Positions 52,663 through 60,802 of a stretch of 64,000 nt of DNA are shown piece by piece. The notes below the pieces were generated by a model that had not been told where the DNA came from, made no database searches, and was given only the letters and a program-made list of their open reading frames with translations. Source of the stretch: Rhizobium sp. 007 (GTDB lineage Bacteria > Pseudomonadota > Alphaproteobacteria > Rhizobiales > Rhizobiaceae); NCBI RefSeq assembly GCF_015353075.1, contig NZ_CP064187.1, positions 2,852,001 to 2,916,000 of the forward strand, in the 5' to 3' direction. The translations under genes and the position numbers were made by a program. Every line of letters starts with the position of its first letter. Position 1 is the first letter of the stretch.

Positions 52663-53977
52663 CATTGGAAGGATCGCCATCCTGGAGGACGACCCGATCA
52701 TGGGCGAATCCCTCCTACAGAGGCTGACGCTCGAAGGACACCGTGTCGAATGGTGGACGAAGGGCGAGCAGGCGCTAAGGCAGCTTTCGCGCGCGGATGG
52801 CGCGTTTGATCTCGTCATATGTGACATCCGGCTACCTGACATGAACGGCGAGGACGTGTTCCGCCAGAGCAGCCGCGAGTCCGCGACGCCCTTCCTGTTC
52901 ATGTCGGGATATGGCGACATCGACCAGGCCGTCCGCCTGATGCGCAGCGGCGCGGTGGACTTCATCACGAAGCCCTTCGAGATGTCCGCCCTTCTCGATC
53001 GGATTTCTACGAGCCTGCGCGCGCGCCCGGCGGGTGCCGTCGAAGGCGGGCTCGGCATTTCCCGCGCGATGCGCGACGCGGAGATGATCCTGCGCCGCTA
53101 CGCCTCCCACCCGCTGCCCGTTCTCATCCAGGGGGAGACGGGAACCGGCAAGGAGGTCAGCGCACGCTTCCTGCATCAGGCTTCGGGGCGCGCAGGCTCT
53201 CCGTTCATGGCGGTCAACTGCGCCGCGATTCCGGCCGAGCTCCTGGAAAGCGAGCTCTTCGGACACGAGAAGGGAGCCTTCACGGGCGCGCACCAGCTTC
53301 ACCGGGGGTACGCCGAGCGGGCCGGCGACGGCATCCTTTTTCTTGACGAGATCGGCGACATGCCCCCGCCGCTGCAGGTCAAGCTGCTCCGCCTGATGGA
53401 GGACGGCCGGTTCCACAGACTTGGTAGCGAGACGCCCATCCCCTTCAAGGCCCGCATCGTCTGCGCCACGCATCACGACATCGGATCCGAAGCAAGCACG
53501 TTCCGGAAGGACCTGTACTTCAGGCTCTCCGCGCTTCCCGTCAGCCTGCCGCCGCTCCGGGACCGGCCCGAGGACATCCTGTGGCTGGCCCAGCGTTTCC
53601 TCGAGGAGATCATGCAGGTCAGGGAGACTCCGGTTCGGGGGATTGGCGTTCTGGCCGAGGACGCCATGCTGGAGCACCCCTGGCCGGGCAACGCGCGCGA
53701 GCTGCGCAACAGACTAGAACGGGCGGCGGCATTGTCGGAGAACCCGCTGCTCATGCCTGCCGACCTCTTTCCGGACAAGGCGCCCTCGCCTCCCGCGCAG
53801 GTCGGAACGCTGTCCGACGCCCGCGACGCCGCGGAACGGCGACAGATCCTGCGCGCCCTGAGCGCCACCGGCGGCCAGATTTCGCAGGCGGCCCGCGAGC
53901 TCGGCGTGTCGCGGACGACGCTCTGGGAAAAGATGGCCCGCTTCGGCATCGAGGGCGGCGGACGTTCGGAAACCTAA
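52652..53977 (+). CDS. aioR: AioR sigma-54-dependent response regulator
   Basis: A 441-residue NtrC-type activator. The receiver domain has D58 (LVICDIRLPDM) as the phosphorylation site. The AAA+ domain has Walker A GETGTGKE, the sigma-54-contact GAFTGA loop (GHEKGAFTGAHQ) and Walker B LFLDEIGDMP. The Fis-type HTH is at the C-terminus (GQISQAARELGVSRTTLWEK). It activates the sigma-54 promoter of aioBA at 54065-54080. Confidence 0.93.
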   Translation: MQHDIGRIAILEDDPIMGESLLQRLTLEGHRVEWWTKGEQALRQLSRADGAFDLVICDIRLPDMNGEDVFRQSSRESATPFLFMSGYGDIDQAVRLMRSGAVDFITKPFEMSALLDRISTSLRARPAGAVEGGLGISRAMRDAEMILRRYASHPLPVLIQGETGTGKEVSARFLHQASGRAGSPFMAVNCAAIPAELLESELFGHEKGAFTGAHQLHRGYAERAGDGILFLDEIGDMPPPLQVKLLRLMEDGRFHRLGSETPIPFKARIVCATHHDIGSEASTFRKDLYFRLSALPVSLPPLRDRPEDILWLAQRFLEEIMQVRETPVRGIGVLAEDAMLEHPWPGNARELRNRLERAAALSENPLLMPADLFPDKAPSPPAQVGTLSDARDAAERRQILRALSATGGQISQAARELGVSRTTLWEKMARFGIEGGGRSET

Positions 53978-54064
53978 ACGCGGCCGACCGCTGCCGTTCG
54001 CTTCTCCGGACGCGGCGTGTCCACCTTTCCGATACTTCCCTTGACAGCCAGCGCCGAACAGCGT

Positions 54065-54080
54065 TGGCACGACGATTGCA
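54065..54080 (+). promoter_or_regulatory. Sigma-54 promoter of aioBA
   Basis: TGGCACGACGATTGCA matches the sigma-54 (-24/-12) consensus TGGCAC-N5-TTGCA exactly. It lies 39 bases upstream of aioB ATG and just after aioR, fitting AioR as its activator. Confidence 0.92.
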
Positions 54081-54118
54081 GATCCTTCGTCACGGACATC
54101 CAATCGAGGGAGGATCAC

Positions 54119-54646
54119 ATGTCACGCTGTCGAACTTTGGTGGACCTTGGCCGACGCCAGTTTCTTCGCGGAGGCGCGCTGGCCGCGGCCGGGGCAACGG
54201 TGGCGGTCGTGGCGCCCGTCGCTCCGCAGGCACGGGCCGCGATTCCCTCCGCCGGCGTCGAGTACCCCTCCAACCGCCTTGCCAACCTCTCCGATCTGAA
54301 GGTGAACGAGCCGCTGGACGTCGCCTACCCTGACGAGGACGCGGCGGGCGTGCTCCTCAAGCTCGGCGTGGCTGTCGAAGGCGGCGCCGGCCCGGACGGA
54401 GACATTGTCGGCTTCTCGACGATCTGTCCCCACAAGGGCTTCCCGCTGAACTACTCCGCCGACGAGAGGACCTTCAACTGCCCAGGACACTATTCCGTGT
54501 TCGACGCCGAGAAGGGCGGGCAGGAGATCTGGGGCCAGTCCACGCAGAATCTGCCGCAGTACGTGCTGAGGATCGCCGACAACGGCGACATCTTTGCCGA
54601 AGGCCTCGACGAGCTGCTCTACGGCCGTCTGTCAAACGTGCTCTAA
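54119..54646 (+). CDS. aioB: Arsenite oxidase small subunit AioB (Rieske)
   Basis: A 175-residue Rieske protein. The twin-arginine signal is LGRRQFLRGGALAAAGATVA. The [2Fe-2S] site is CPHKGFPLNYS ... CPGHYSVFD (CxH and CxxH). The positions that form a disulfide in most Rieske proteins are Phe and Gly here (CPHKGF, CPGH), as known in NT-26. GGGAGGATCAC precedes ATG 54119. It passes electrons from AioA to an acceptor and is exported with AioA by its Tat signal. Confidence 0.93.
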   Translation: MSRCRTLVDLGRRQFLRGGALAAAGATVAVVAPVAPQARAAIPSAGVEYPSNRLANLSDLKVNEPLDVAYPDEDAAGVLLKLGVAVEGGAGPDGDIVGFSTICPHKGFPLNYSADERTFNCPGHYSVFDAEKGGQEIWGQSTQNLPQYVLRIADNGDIFAEGLDELLYGRLSNVL

Positions 54647-54659
54647 GGGGGACATCACC

Positions 54660-57125
54660 ATGGCATTCAAACGTCACATCGACCGCCTGCCGATCATTCC
54701 CGCCGATGCGAAGACGCACAACGTCACGTGCCACTTCTGCATCGTCGGCTGCGGCTATCACGCATACACCTGGCCGATGAACAAGCAGGGCGGCAGCGCG
54801 CCCGACCGCAACGTGTTCGGCGTCGATCTGTCACAGCAGCAGCAGGCGGAAACCGACGCCTGGTACTCGCCCTCCATGTACAATGTGGTCAAGCAGGACG
54901 GCAAGGACGTGCATGTCGTCATCAAGCCGGATCACGAATGCGTCGTGAACTCCGGCCTTGGGTCCGTTCGCGGCGCCCGCATGGCGGAGATGAGCTATTC
55001 CGAGGCCCGCAACACGCAGCAGCAGCGGCTCACCGATCCGCTGGTATGGCGCTACGGGCAGATGCAGCCCACGAGCTGGGAAGACGCCCTCGACCTCGTC
55101 GCCCGCGTGACGGCGACCATCGTCAAGAACAAGGGCGAGGACGCGCTGTTCGTTTCCGCCTACGACCACGGCGGCGCCGGCGGCGGCTACGAGAACACGT
55201 GGGGGACCGGCAAGCTCTACTTCGAGGCCATGAAGGTCAAGAACATCCGCATCCACAACCGCCCCGCCTACAATTCCGAGGTCCATGCGACGAGAGACAT
55301 GGGGGTCGGCGAGCTGAACAACTGCTACGAGGACGCCGAGCTCGCAGACACCATCTTCTGCGTCGGAGCGAATCCTCTGGAGACGCAGACCAACTACTTC
55401 CTGAACCACTGGATCCCGAACCTTCGCGGAGCGACGGCCGACAAGAAGAACGAGCAGTTGCCCGGCGAGGAGCATCCTGCGACGAGGGTCGTGTTCGTCG
55501 ATCCCCGCAGGACGGTGACCATAAACGCCGCCGAGGCCGAAGCCGGTGCCGACAACGTCCTCCATCTCGCCATCAATTCCGGCACGGACCTGGCCTTGTT
55601 CAATGCGATCTTCACGCACGTGGTCGAGAAGGGATGGATTGACAAGGCCTTCATCGACGCGAGCACGACGGGCTTCGACGACGCCGTCAAGGCGAACAAG
55701 ACGACCCTGGAGGAAGCCTCCAAGATCTGCGGCGTTCCCGCCGCCGACATCGAGAAGGCCGCGCAGTGGATCGCGGAGCCGAAGGCCGAAGGCAAGCGCC
55801 GTCGCACGATGCTTCCCTACGAGAAGGGTCTCATCTGGGGCAACGACAACTACCGCACCAACGCGGCCCTCGTTAACGTCGCGCTTGCGACGGGCAATAT
55901 CGGCCGCCCTGGTGGCGGCTGCGTCCGCCTCGGCGGCCATCAGGAAGGCTACGCGCGGCCGTCCGACGCCCATGTCGGGAAGCCCGCCGCCTATGTCGAC
56001 CAGCTCCTGATCGGCGGCCAGGGAGCGGTCCACCATATCTGGGGCTGCGACCACTACAAGACCACGCTCAACGCGCACGAGTTCAAGAAGGTCTACAAGA
56101 AGCGGACCGACATCGTGAAGGATGCCATGAGCGCCGCGCCGTATGGCGACCGGGACGCGATGGTCAAGGCGATCGTCGACGCCATCGACAAGGGCGGCCT
56201 GTTCGCGGTCAACATCGACATCATCCCGACCAAGATCGGACAGGCCTGCCACGTCGTTCTTCCGGCGGCGACGTCGGGCGAGATGAACCTGACGTCCATG
56301 AACGGCGAGCGCCGCATGAGGCTGACGGAGCGCTACATGGATCCGCCCGGACAGGCGATGCCCGACTGCCTGATCGCCGCGCGGCTCGCCAACAATATGG
56401 AGCGCGTCCTCCGCGAAACGAACGACACGGCCTACGCCGACAAGTTCAAGGGCTTCGACTGGAAGACCGAGGAGGACGCCTTCATGGACGGCTACCACAA
56501 GGTCGCCAAGGGTGGCGAGTTCGTGACCTACGAGCGGCTACGCGAGGCCGGGAACAACGGCGTCCAGGAACCGGCGGTCGGATATGAGAACGGCAAGCTG
56601 GTGGGGACGAAGCGCCTCTACGAAGACGCGCAGTTCGGCACCGACGACAAGAAGGCCAAGTTCATGGCGTCCGAGTGGCGCGGCCTCCAGGCTCCCGGCA
56701 AGCAGGCACAGAAGGACAAGCACAAGTTCCTGATCAACAACGGCCGTGCCAACATCGTCTGGCAGTCGGCCTACCTCGACCAGGAGAACGACTTCGTGAT
56801 GGATCGCTGGCCCTATCCGTTCATCGAGATGAACCCGGAGGACATGGCTGAAGCAGGCATCAAGCAGGGCGATCTCGTCGAAGTCTACAACGACGCCGGC
56901 GCGACGCAGGCGATGGCCTACCCGACGCCGACTGCGCGCCGGGCCGAGACGTTCATGCTCTTCGGGTATCCGACGGGCGTCCAGGGCAACGTCGTCAACG
57001 CGGGTACGAACGAGTTGATTCTCCCAAACTACAAGCAGACCTGGGGCGACATCCGCAAGATCGCCGACGCACCGCGCAACGTCGCCCACCTCTCCTTCAA
57101 GCCGAAGGAATATCGTTCGGCCTGA
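54660..57125 (+). CDS. aioA: Arsenite oxidase large subunit AioA (molybdopterin)
   Basis: An 821-residue DMSO-reductase-family molybdoprotein. The [3Fe-4S] site is CHFCIVGCGYHAY (Cys24, Cys27, Cys31). Characteristic AioA stretches include VYRYGQMQPTSWEDALDLVA-like, DHGGAGGGYENTWGTGKLYF, RPAYNSEVHATRDMGVGELN and GNIGRPGGGCVRLGGHQEGY. It has no signal peptide of its own and is carried out with AioB. It oxidises arsenite to arsenate in the periplasm. The long frame upstream overlaps aioB; ATG 54660 follows AAGGGGGACATCACC. Confidence 0.96.
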   Translation: MAFKRHIDRLPIIPADAKTHNVTCHFCIVGCGYHAYTWPMNKQGGSAPDRNVFGVDLSQQQQAETDAWYSPSMYNVVKQDGKDVHVVIKPDHECVVNSGLGSVRGARMAEMSYSEARNTQQQRLTDPLVWRYGQMQPTSWEDALDLVARVTATIVKNKGEDALFVSAYDHGGAGGGYENTWGTGKLYFEAMKVKNIRIHNRPAYNSEVHATRDMGVGELNNCYEDAELADTIFCVGANPLETQTNYFLNHWIPNLRGATADKKNEQLPGEEHPATRVVFVDPRRTVTINAAEAEAGADNVLHLAINSGTDLALFNAIFTHVVEKGWIDKAFIDASTTGFDDAVKANKTTLEEASKICGVPAADIEKAAQWIAEPKAEGKRRRTMLPYEKGLIWGNDNYRTNAALVNVALATGNIGRPGGGCVRLGGHQEGYARPSDAHVGKPAAYVDQLLIGGQGAVHHIWGCDHYKTTLNAHEFKKVYKKRTDIVKDAMSAAPYGDRDAMVKAIVDAIDKGGLFAVNIDIIPTKIGQACHVVLPAATSGEMNLTSMNGERRMRLTERYMDPPGQAMPDCLIAARLANNMERVLRETNDTAYADKFKGFDWKTEEDAFMDGYHKVAKGGEFVTYERLREAGNNGVQEPAVGYENGKLVGTKRLYEDAQFGTDDKKAKFMASEWRGLQAPGKQAQKDKHKFLINNGRANIVWQSAYLDQENDFVMDRWPYPFIEMNPEDMAEAGIKQGDLVEVYNDAGATQAMAYPTPTARRAETFMLFGYPTGVQGNVVNAGTNELILPNYKQTWGDIRKIADAPRNVAHLSFKPKEYRSA

Positions 57126-57194
57126 GACATGGCGGAGGGCGGGCCGCCGCGCCGCCCTCCCAGTCCCCGCTGCCGATTTCCAAGGAGGCGGCCG

Positions 57195-57584
57195 TTGGAC
57201 GCTCGGGTGGCGCGCCGTGTCACGGCGGGCCATGCTCCGCCTCTCCCTCCCTCCGAACCGCGGGTGGCGGTCGAAATTTCTACGGATGCGCCGGCTCCTG
57301 AAAGCTTCGATGCTGTAGTCATCTCCGGCCGAAATGCGCCTCGTCTGGCCGGTGACGCCAAGGCCGCCCGCGAGGTGCATCTCGTCCTTCCGGAGAGCGG
57401 CGTTTGCACTGCCACGAACCCGGCGCTGGCCGAAGCCGCGTCCGGCGGCTGTTGCGGTGGTCCCTCCCCTGCCGAGGCCGACGCCTGCTGCGTCGCCGAC
57501 GCCGAAGCGAAGGCGGTAGGCAGATCTGGCTGCGGCTGCACGACGCCCGCAGTGAAACAGAACGACATGGAACCTGCAGAATGA
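57195..57584 (+). CDS. Cys-rich protein downstream of aioA
   Basis: An unrecognised protein of about 129 residues. It carries paired cysteines in the last 60 residues: GVCTATN, GGCCGGP, ADACCVAD, GRSGCGC. The best start is TTG 57195, which follows AAGGAGG by six bases; ATG 57129, four bases after the aioA stop, opens a longer but very Pro/Arg-rich reading. The stop overlaps the ATG of the broken MFS gene. CC and CxC pairs bind soft metals or arsenite in other proteins, so a metalloid chaperone or scavenger is possible, but I know of no family match. Confidence 0.6.
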   Translation: MDARVARRVTAGHAPPLPPSEPRVAVEISTDAPAPESFDAVVISGRNAPRLAGDAKAAREVHLVLPESGVCTATNPALAEAASGGCCGGPSPAEADACCVADAEAKAVGRSGCGCTTPAVKQNDMEPAE

Positions 57585-57945
57585 CCGACAAGAAGCCTCC
57601 CGCGCGCCTGATCTGGGCGCGCTCTGGCCGCCGCCATCTCGCTGGTCTGCGCGGCTGCATCGTCGAACGCGATATTGTTCGGGACGTCGCTTGTCGCGAT
57701 GGAAATCGCATCGAGCTTCGTCCTCTATAGCACGGCATTCGCCGCCATAGTCCAGGTCGGCGGCAGCAAGGCGCAGCGTAGCATCACGCACCTGACGCTG
57801 ATCGCAGGTTTCGCATCGACCGTTTTCTTAGGCCCCTGACGTCTACGCTGCACGAACACCTCGGCTGGCGGGAGATCTACCTCGTCTTCGCAGTCCTGAA
57901 CGTCATTGTCTGCCTTCCGATCCATTGATGGGTCGGCGGGCTTCC
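57581..57945 (+). pseudogene. MFS transporter, broken N-terminal fragment
   Basis: Beginning ATG 57581 (MTDKKPPARLIW), a shifted frame reads ALAAAISLVCAAASSNAILF, GTSLVAMEIASSFVLYSTAF and KAQRSITHLTLIAGFASTVF, then a second shift continues LTSTLHEHLGWREIYLVFAV and LNVIVCLPIHW with an in-frame TGA. Thus about 115 residues of a major-facilitator transporter remain, with two frameshifts and one stop, and the rest is missing. The ATGA overlap shows it was coupled to the Cys-rich gene. Confidence 0.7.
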
Positions 57946-57976
57946 AGGTATAGTGGCGACTGCCGGCGCAGGCCGG

Positions 57977-58414
57977 CTATTCGGGTGTTGCAACGCGAAT
58001 TGGGCGAGTGCCGATCTTTGCCCCTGTGACGGCATCCACGGCTACCGGCTCAATTTCTTCTCCTGTCTCCGCGTCGACGTATCGCGCCAACCTGCCTTCG
58101 CCACGGTACTGGCGTCCCCACGCACCCAGTAAGACAAGCACCGGCAAGAAATCGCGTCCGGCGGCGGTCAGCACGTACTCATCGCGCGGAGGCCGCTCCG
58201 AGTAGCGCCGCTTTTCCAGAAGTCCCTCCTCCGTCAGCGTCGCCAGCCGTCGGGTCAGAATGGTGGGGGCGATGCCCAGACTTTTCCGGAATTCGTCGAA
58301 GCGGGTGAGGCCCATGCTCGCGTCGCGAAGGATCAACATGCTCCACGCGTCGCCGACGCAGGTGAGGCTGCGGGCAATCGGGCAAGAGGTGTCGGGAAGA
58401 TTCTTCATGTTCAT
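57977..58414 (-). CDS. HxlR-family transcriptional regulator
   Basis: A 145-residue winged helix regulator: CPIARSLTCVGDAWSMLILR (conserved Cys11), RFDEFRKSLGIAPTILTRRL and LTEEGLLEKRRYSERPPRDE, ending with a basic-acidic tail. HxlR proteins respond to electrophiles or redox stress. It faces the secreted-protein gene on the other strand, which it may regulate. Short palindromic boxes (e.g. TATCA ... GATAG) lie between the two genes. Confidence 0.87.
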   Translation of the reverse strand: MNMKNLPDTSCPIARSLTCVGDAWSMLILRDASMGLTRFDEFRKSLGIAPTILTRRLATLTEEGLLEKRRYSERPPRDEYVLTAAGRDFLPVLVLLGAWGRQYRGEGRLARYVDAETGEEIEPVAVDAVTGAKIGTRPIRVATPE

Positions 58415-58608
58415 ATCATTTTGATAGTGACTTAGTATCTAAATGATAGTAACATCCTTTCAAGATGTAATCCAGCACAAAGAAAGAAGTGACTTCCATG
58501 AACAAGATCAAACTTGGCGCCCCCCATCCAGAACTTAACCGTCGGCGCGCGCAATCGGGTCATCATGTCACCACCGGCCACCCGAGATCGTCCAAACGGA
58601 GCCTCACG

Positions 58609-58968
58609 ATGATCAACTTCATCGGTGGCCTGGCGGCATTCGGCCTGGCCGCGTCTCCGTTGCATGCCGATGAGCTGCCCCCCATGGCGGGGGAAAGTAT
58701 CCATGTCGGCGGTTTTCATGGCGTCTTCTACTACACCGACGAAAATGACGGCGATCGAGTGGTTGCAACGATTGCGGAGGGAGAGGCCGGAGTTCCGGTG
58801 CGTTTCTCGGCCACTCTCGCCGAGGGACAATCAGCGACGATATCCGTGCCGGGGAAATTGGGCGAACCTAGCCAAAGCCTCGCGATTTCGCGCTCGGACG
58901 ACAAGCTTGTCGTCACCGACGTGGGGTCGATGTCCAACAAGAAGCGAATTGGGGCCATTGCCGAGTAA
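58609..58968 (+). CDS. Small secreted protein, 119 aa
   Basis: An exported protein of about 119 residues: signal peptide (INFIGGLAAFGLAASPLHA) then ESIHVGGFHGVFYYTDENDG, RVVATIAEGEAGVPVRFSAT and QSLAISRSDDKLVVTDVGSM. I chose ATG 58609, with GGAG seven bases ahead; the frame extends upstream to ATG 58489 without a signal. Related short proteins are found in rhizobia beside HxlR regulators. Function unknown. Confidence 0.65.
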   Translation: MINFIGGLAAFGLAASPLHADELPPMAGESIHVGGFHGVFYYTDENDGDRVVATIAEGEAGVPVRFSATLAEGQSATISVPGKLGEPSQSLAISRSDDKLVVTDVGSMSNKKRIGAIAE

Positions 58969-59090
58969 TGGCCTCATCGAATCGCCCCCGGGGGCGAGCA
59001 TATCTTCATTGGTGCGCACTGGATTGGCCCGCCGAGAACGTACAGGATTTAAGCACTGAGTCGGGAAGCATGCGCGGTGTTTCGTCTGCC

Positions 59091-59486
59091 TCAGGTGCAG
59101 ACCCATTCACGGATCTCGCACTGGTTTTCCTGACCGCCACAGAGGCTCAGGGCCTTCCGTTCCGCTTCGCGACGGGTCATCGCCGAAGCGGTACCCCAGA
59201 ACGGGGCTCCAGCACGGGAGGTTCCACCTAGCGACAGGGCTGCACAATGCTCGTAGGGAAAGCCCGTGCCGTCGTCGTCATCCCAATGGCGATGGTTGCG
59301 GAACACTTCGACCACCTTGCAAGCCGCACCTTCCTCATTCACGCAATGCTTGAGCGCGGCATCTTCCGCTTCCGTCCTCTTGTCGGCGCCCCAGAAGAAA
59401 CCGTGCCGGCCGTCCACAGGCGAAAACGCAATCGCGCCGCAGATGCCCTTCTCTTCGTGCGCAGGTCCCCGCTGCGGCATCACCAA
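59091..59486 (-). pseudogene. DUF4189 protein, 5' end cut by IS3 fragment
   Basis: The remaining ~130 residues read CGAIAFSPVDGRHGFFWGAD, KHCVNEEGAACKVVEV and DGTGFPYEHCAALSLGGTSR, typical of DUF4189 with paired Cys. The expected signal peptide and start are missing: upstream the frame (CLGNAADLVMPQRG) runs into IS3 orfB sequence near 59510. The open frame could still start at TTG 59486, but it would lack export. Confidence 0.7.
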
Positions 59487-59509
59487 ATCGGCGGCATTGC
59501 CCAGGCAAC

Positions 59510-59896
59510 GCGCACCTTCTCTTTGTTGTCGCAGCCGATTTCGAAGCCGTCAGAGCACCAGCGAAGATTTGAGCGCTCAACGGCAACACGTCCGTCATGG
59601 CGGCGAGTATCGATTGCACCGGTATGGCGCTGGAGAAGCAATCCATGCAGCTTCATCACACGATAGACGCGTTTGGCGTTTGACCACTAACGTCCTTCGC
59701 TGCACGCGTTGCGGCGTAGGATGGCGTGAACACGGCGATATCCATAGGTCGGCATATCGGTAATGATCGCTTCGATCTCCTCCACCAGACCCCGATCAGC
59801 TGGTGGCGGTCGTCCACGGGCTTTGGAAGAAGGCTGCTTCACCCGCTCTGCGATATTCGACCGCGCAACACTTAAAGTCTCGCACACTCCCGTCAT
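59510..59896 (-). pseudogene. IS3-family OrfB (transposase) fragment
   Basis: The N-terminal half of Orf[21 protein letters not shown], then PTYGYRRVHAILRRNACSEG, an in-frame stop at 59687-59689, then SNAKRVYRVMKLHGLLLQRH, SNLRWCSDGFEIGCDNKEKV. The catalytic DDE part that follows is absent because the element ends at the junction with the DUF4189 gene near 59510. It cannot transpose. Confidence 0.8.
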
Positions 59897-60285
59897 CGAG
59901 AAGTGCCCTTCGGCAAGGACAGCGATCGCAACAGATGTTTTTTTGGGCCGATAGCGATTTCAAGGGCTTCCTTGAGAATTTCGCCTTCCATCGTCTTCTT
60001 GCCGAGCAGGCGCTGCAGTTCCTTGATCTGGTTCTGAAGGGCGCGATACTCGGAAGCCGGAACGACCTCTTCCTGCGACGCGGTGGCGGTCAATGCCCCC
60101 TGAGCTGCAAGCTTGCGCCAATTGAACAACTGGTTCGGCTGTATGCCGTGACGCCGGGCAACGATGCTAACCGTCACGTCTGGCTCATACGTCTCCTGAA
60201 CGATGGCCAGCTTTTCGGCCGTCGACCAGCGACGCCGGCGCTCCGGGCCGGAAAGAACTTCTATCTTCGGATTGTGACTGCTCAT
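59893..60285 (-). CDS. IS3-family OrfA (DNA-binding transposase subunit)
   Basis: A 130-residue Orf[41 protein letters not shown] (HTH) and a leucine zipper ([20 protein letters not shown]) ending [13 protein letters not shown]. It is intact and would express the DNA-binding half, normally joined to OrfB by ribosomal frameshifting. Because OrfB is truncated, the element is dead. Confidence 0.88.
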   Translation of the reverse strand: MSSHNPKIEVLSGPERRRRWSTAEKLAIVQETYEPDVTVSIVARRHGIQPNQLFNWRKLAAQGALTATASQEEVVPASEYRALQNQIKELQRLLGKKTMEGEILKEALEIAIGPKKHLLRSLSLPKGTSR

Positions 60286-60350
60286 AATGGGCACATTACC
60301 TCGCTCACTTAATAAGTGGGAGATCGTGTCCGGTGATTTATGGGGCCATT

Positions 60351-60802
60351 ACATTTCGAGCTGCAGGATCTAAGCAATCCATTAATTGGACTGGGAGGGG
60401 CGGCAATGGAGCCACTATCGACATGGGCCTGCGATGGATGCGGCGAAAAAAGAGTAGATGTATTAGCAGATGTGCGGAAGCTGCTGCGCGTCTCTATAGC
60501 CAGGCACAATGGGAAGTGTTTGTTTGACGGCACGGTAAACCTTTGCCCTACTTGCCAACGTCAGCTTCTCATCAGATCAAATCGCATAAGGTGTTCAGCC
60601 GTTAATCATCGCGACAGCCCTGATCGAGGGAGAACTTCGAATCAACGCCTCGGGAAATGGGTGCCGTTTAGAAGCTACTGCGATCGGTTGACCCGCTACA
60701 CCAAACAGCGGCGATCACCTTTTCAAACTTTCGCTCAGTGCTCCCGAGCCGCGCTCAGCTCACCCCTTGAATGTCAGAAAAAGATGGCTTATTTTCTGAC
60801 GC
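60351..60802. other. Region between IS3 and AbiE pair
   Basis: A plus-strand frame from ATG 60406 reads MEPLSTWACDGCGEKRVDV and later LCPTCQRQLLIRSNRIR, with two CxxC pairs that resemble a zinc ribbon. The frame continues into abiEi and has no clear end of its own, so I cannot support it as a gene; it may be a relic. Nothing else is recognised. Confidence 0.35.
60773..60800. promoter_or_regulatory. Candidate AbiEi operator
   Basis: GTCAGAAAA (60773-60781) and TTTTCTGAC (60792-60800): perfect nine-base inverted repeat ending two bases before the abiEi ATG. AbiEi antitoxins are known to repress via such repeats. The position leaves no room for a ribosome site. Confidence 0.6.

Larger units (their letters stand above)
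59510..60350 (-). mobile_element. Truncated IS3-family element
   Basis: OrfA plus half of OrfB. The outer end near 60327-60350 reads (minus strand) TGGCCCCATAAATCACCGGA, IS3-like in having a CCGGACA-type terminus, but the exact inverted repeat is not certain. The left side stops inside OrfB, so a deletion or second event cut it. Confidence 0.6.

Noticed and set aside
54831..56498. 555-codon minus-strand open frame
   Set aside because: Antisense shadow of aioA in GC-rich sequence; no motif.
60406..60802. Zinc-ribbon-like frame with CDGC and CPTC
   Set aside because: No end of its own before abiEi and no known match; kept only as a note.
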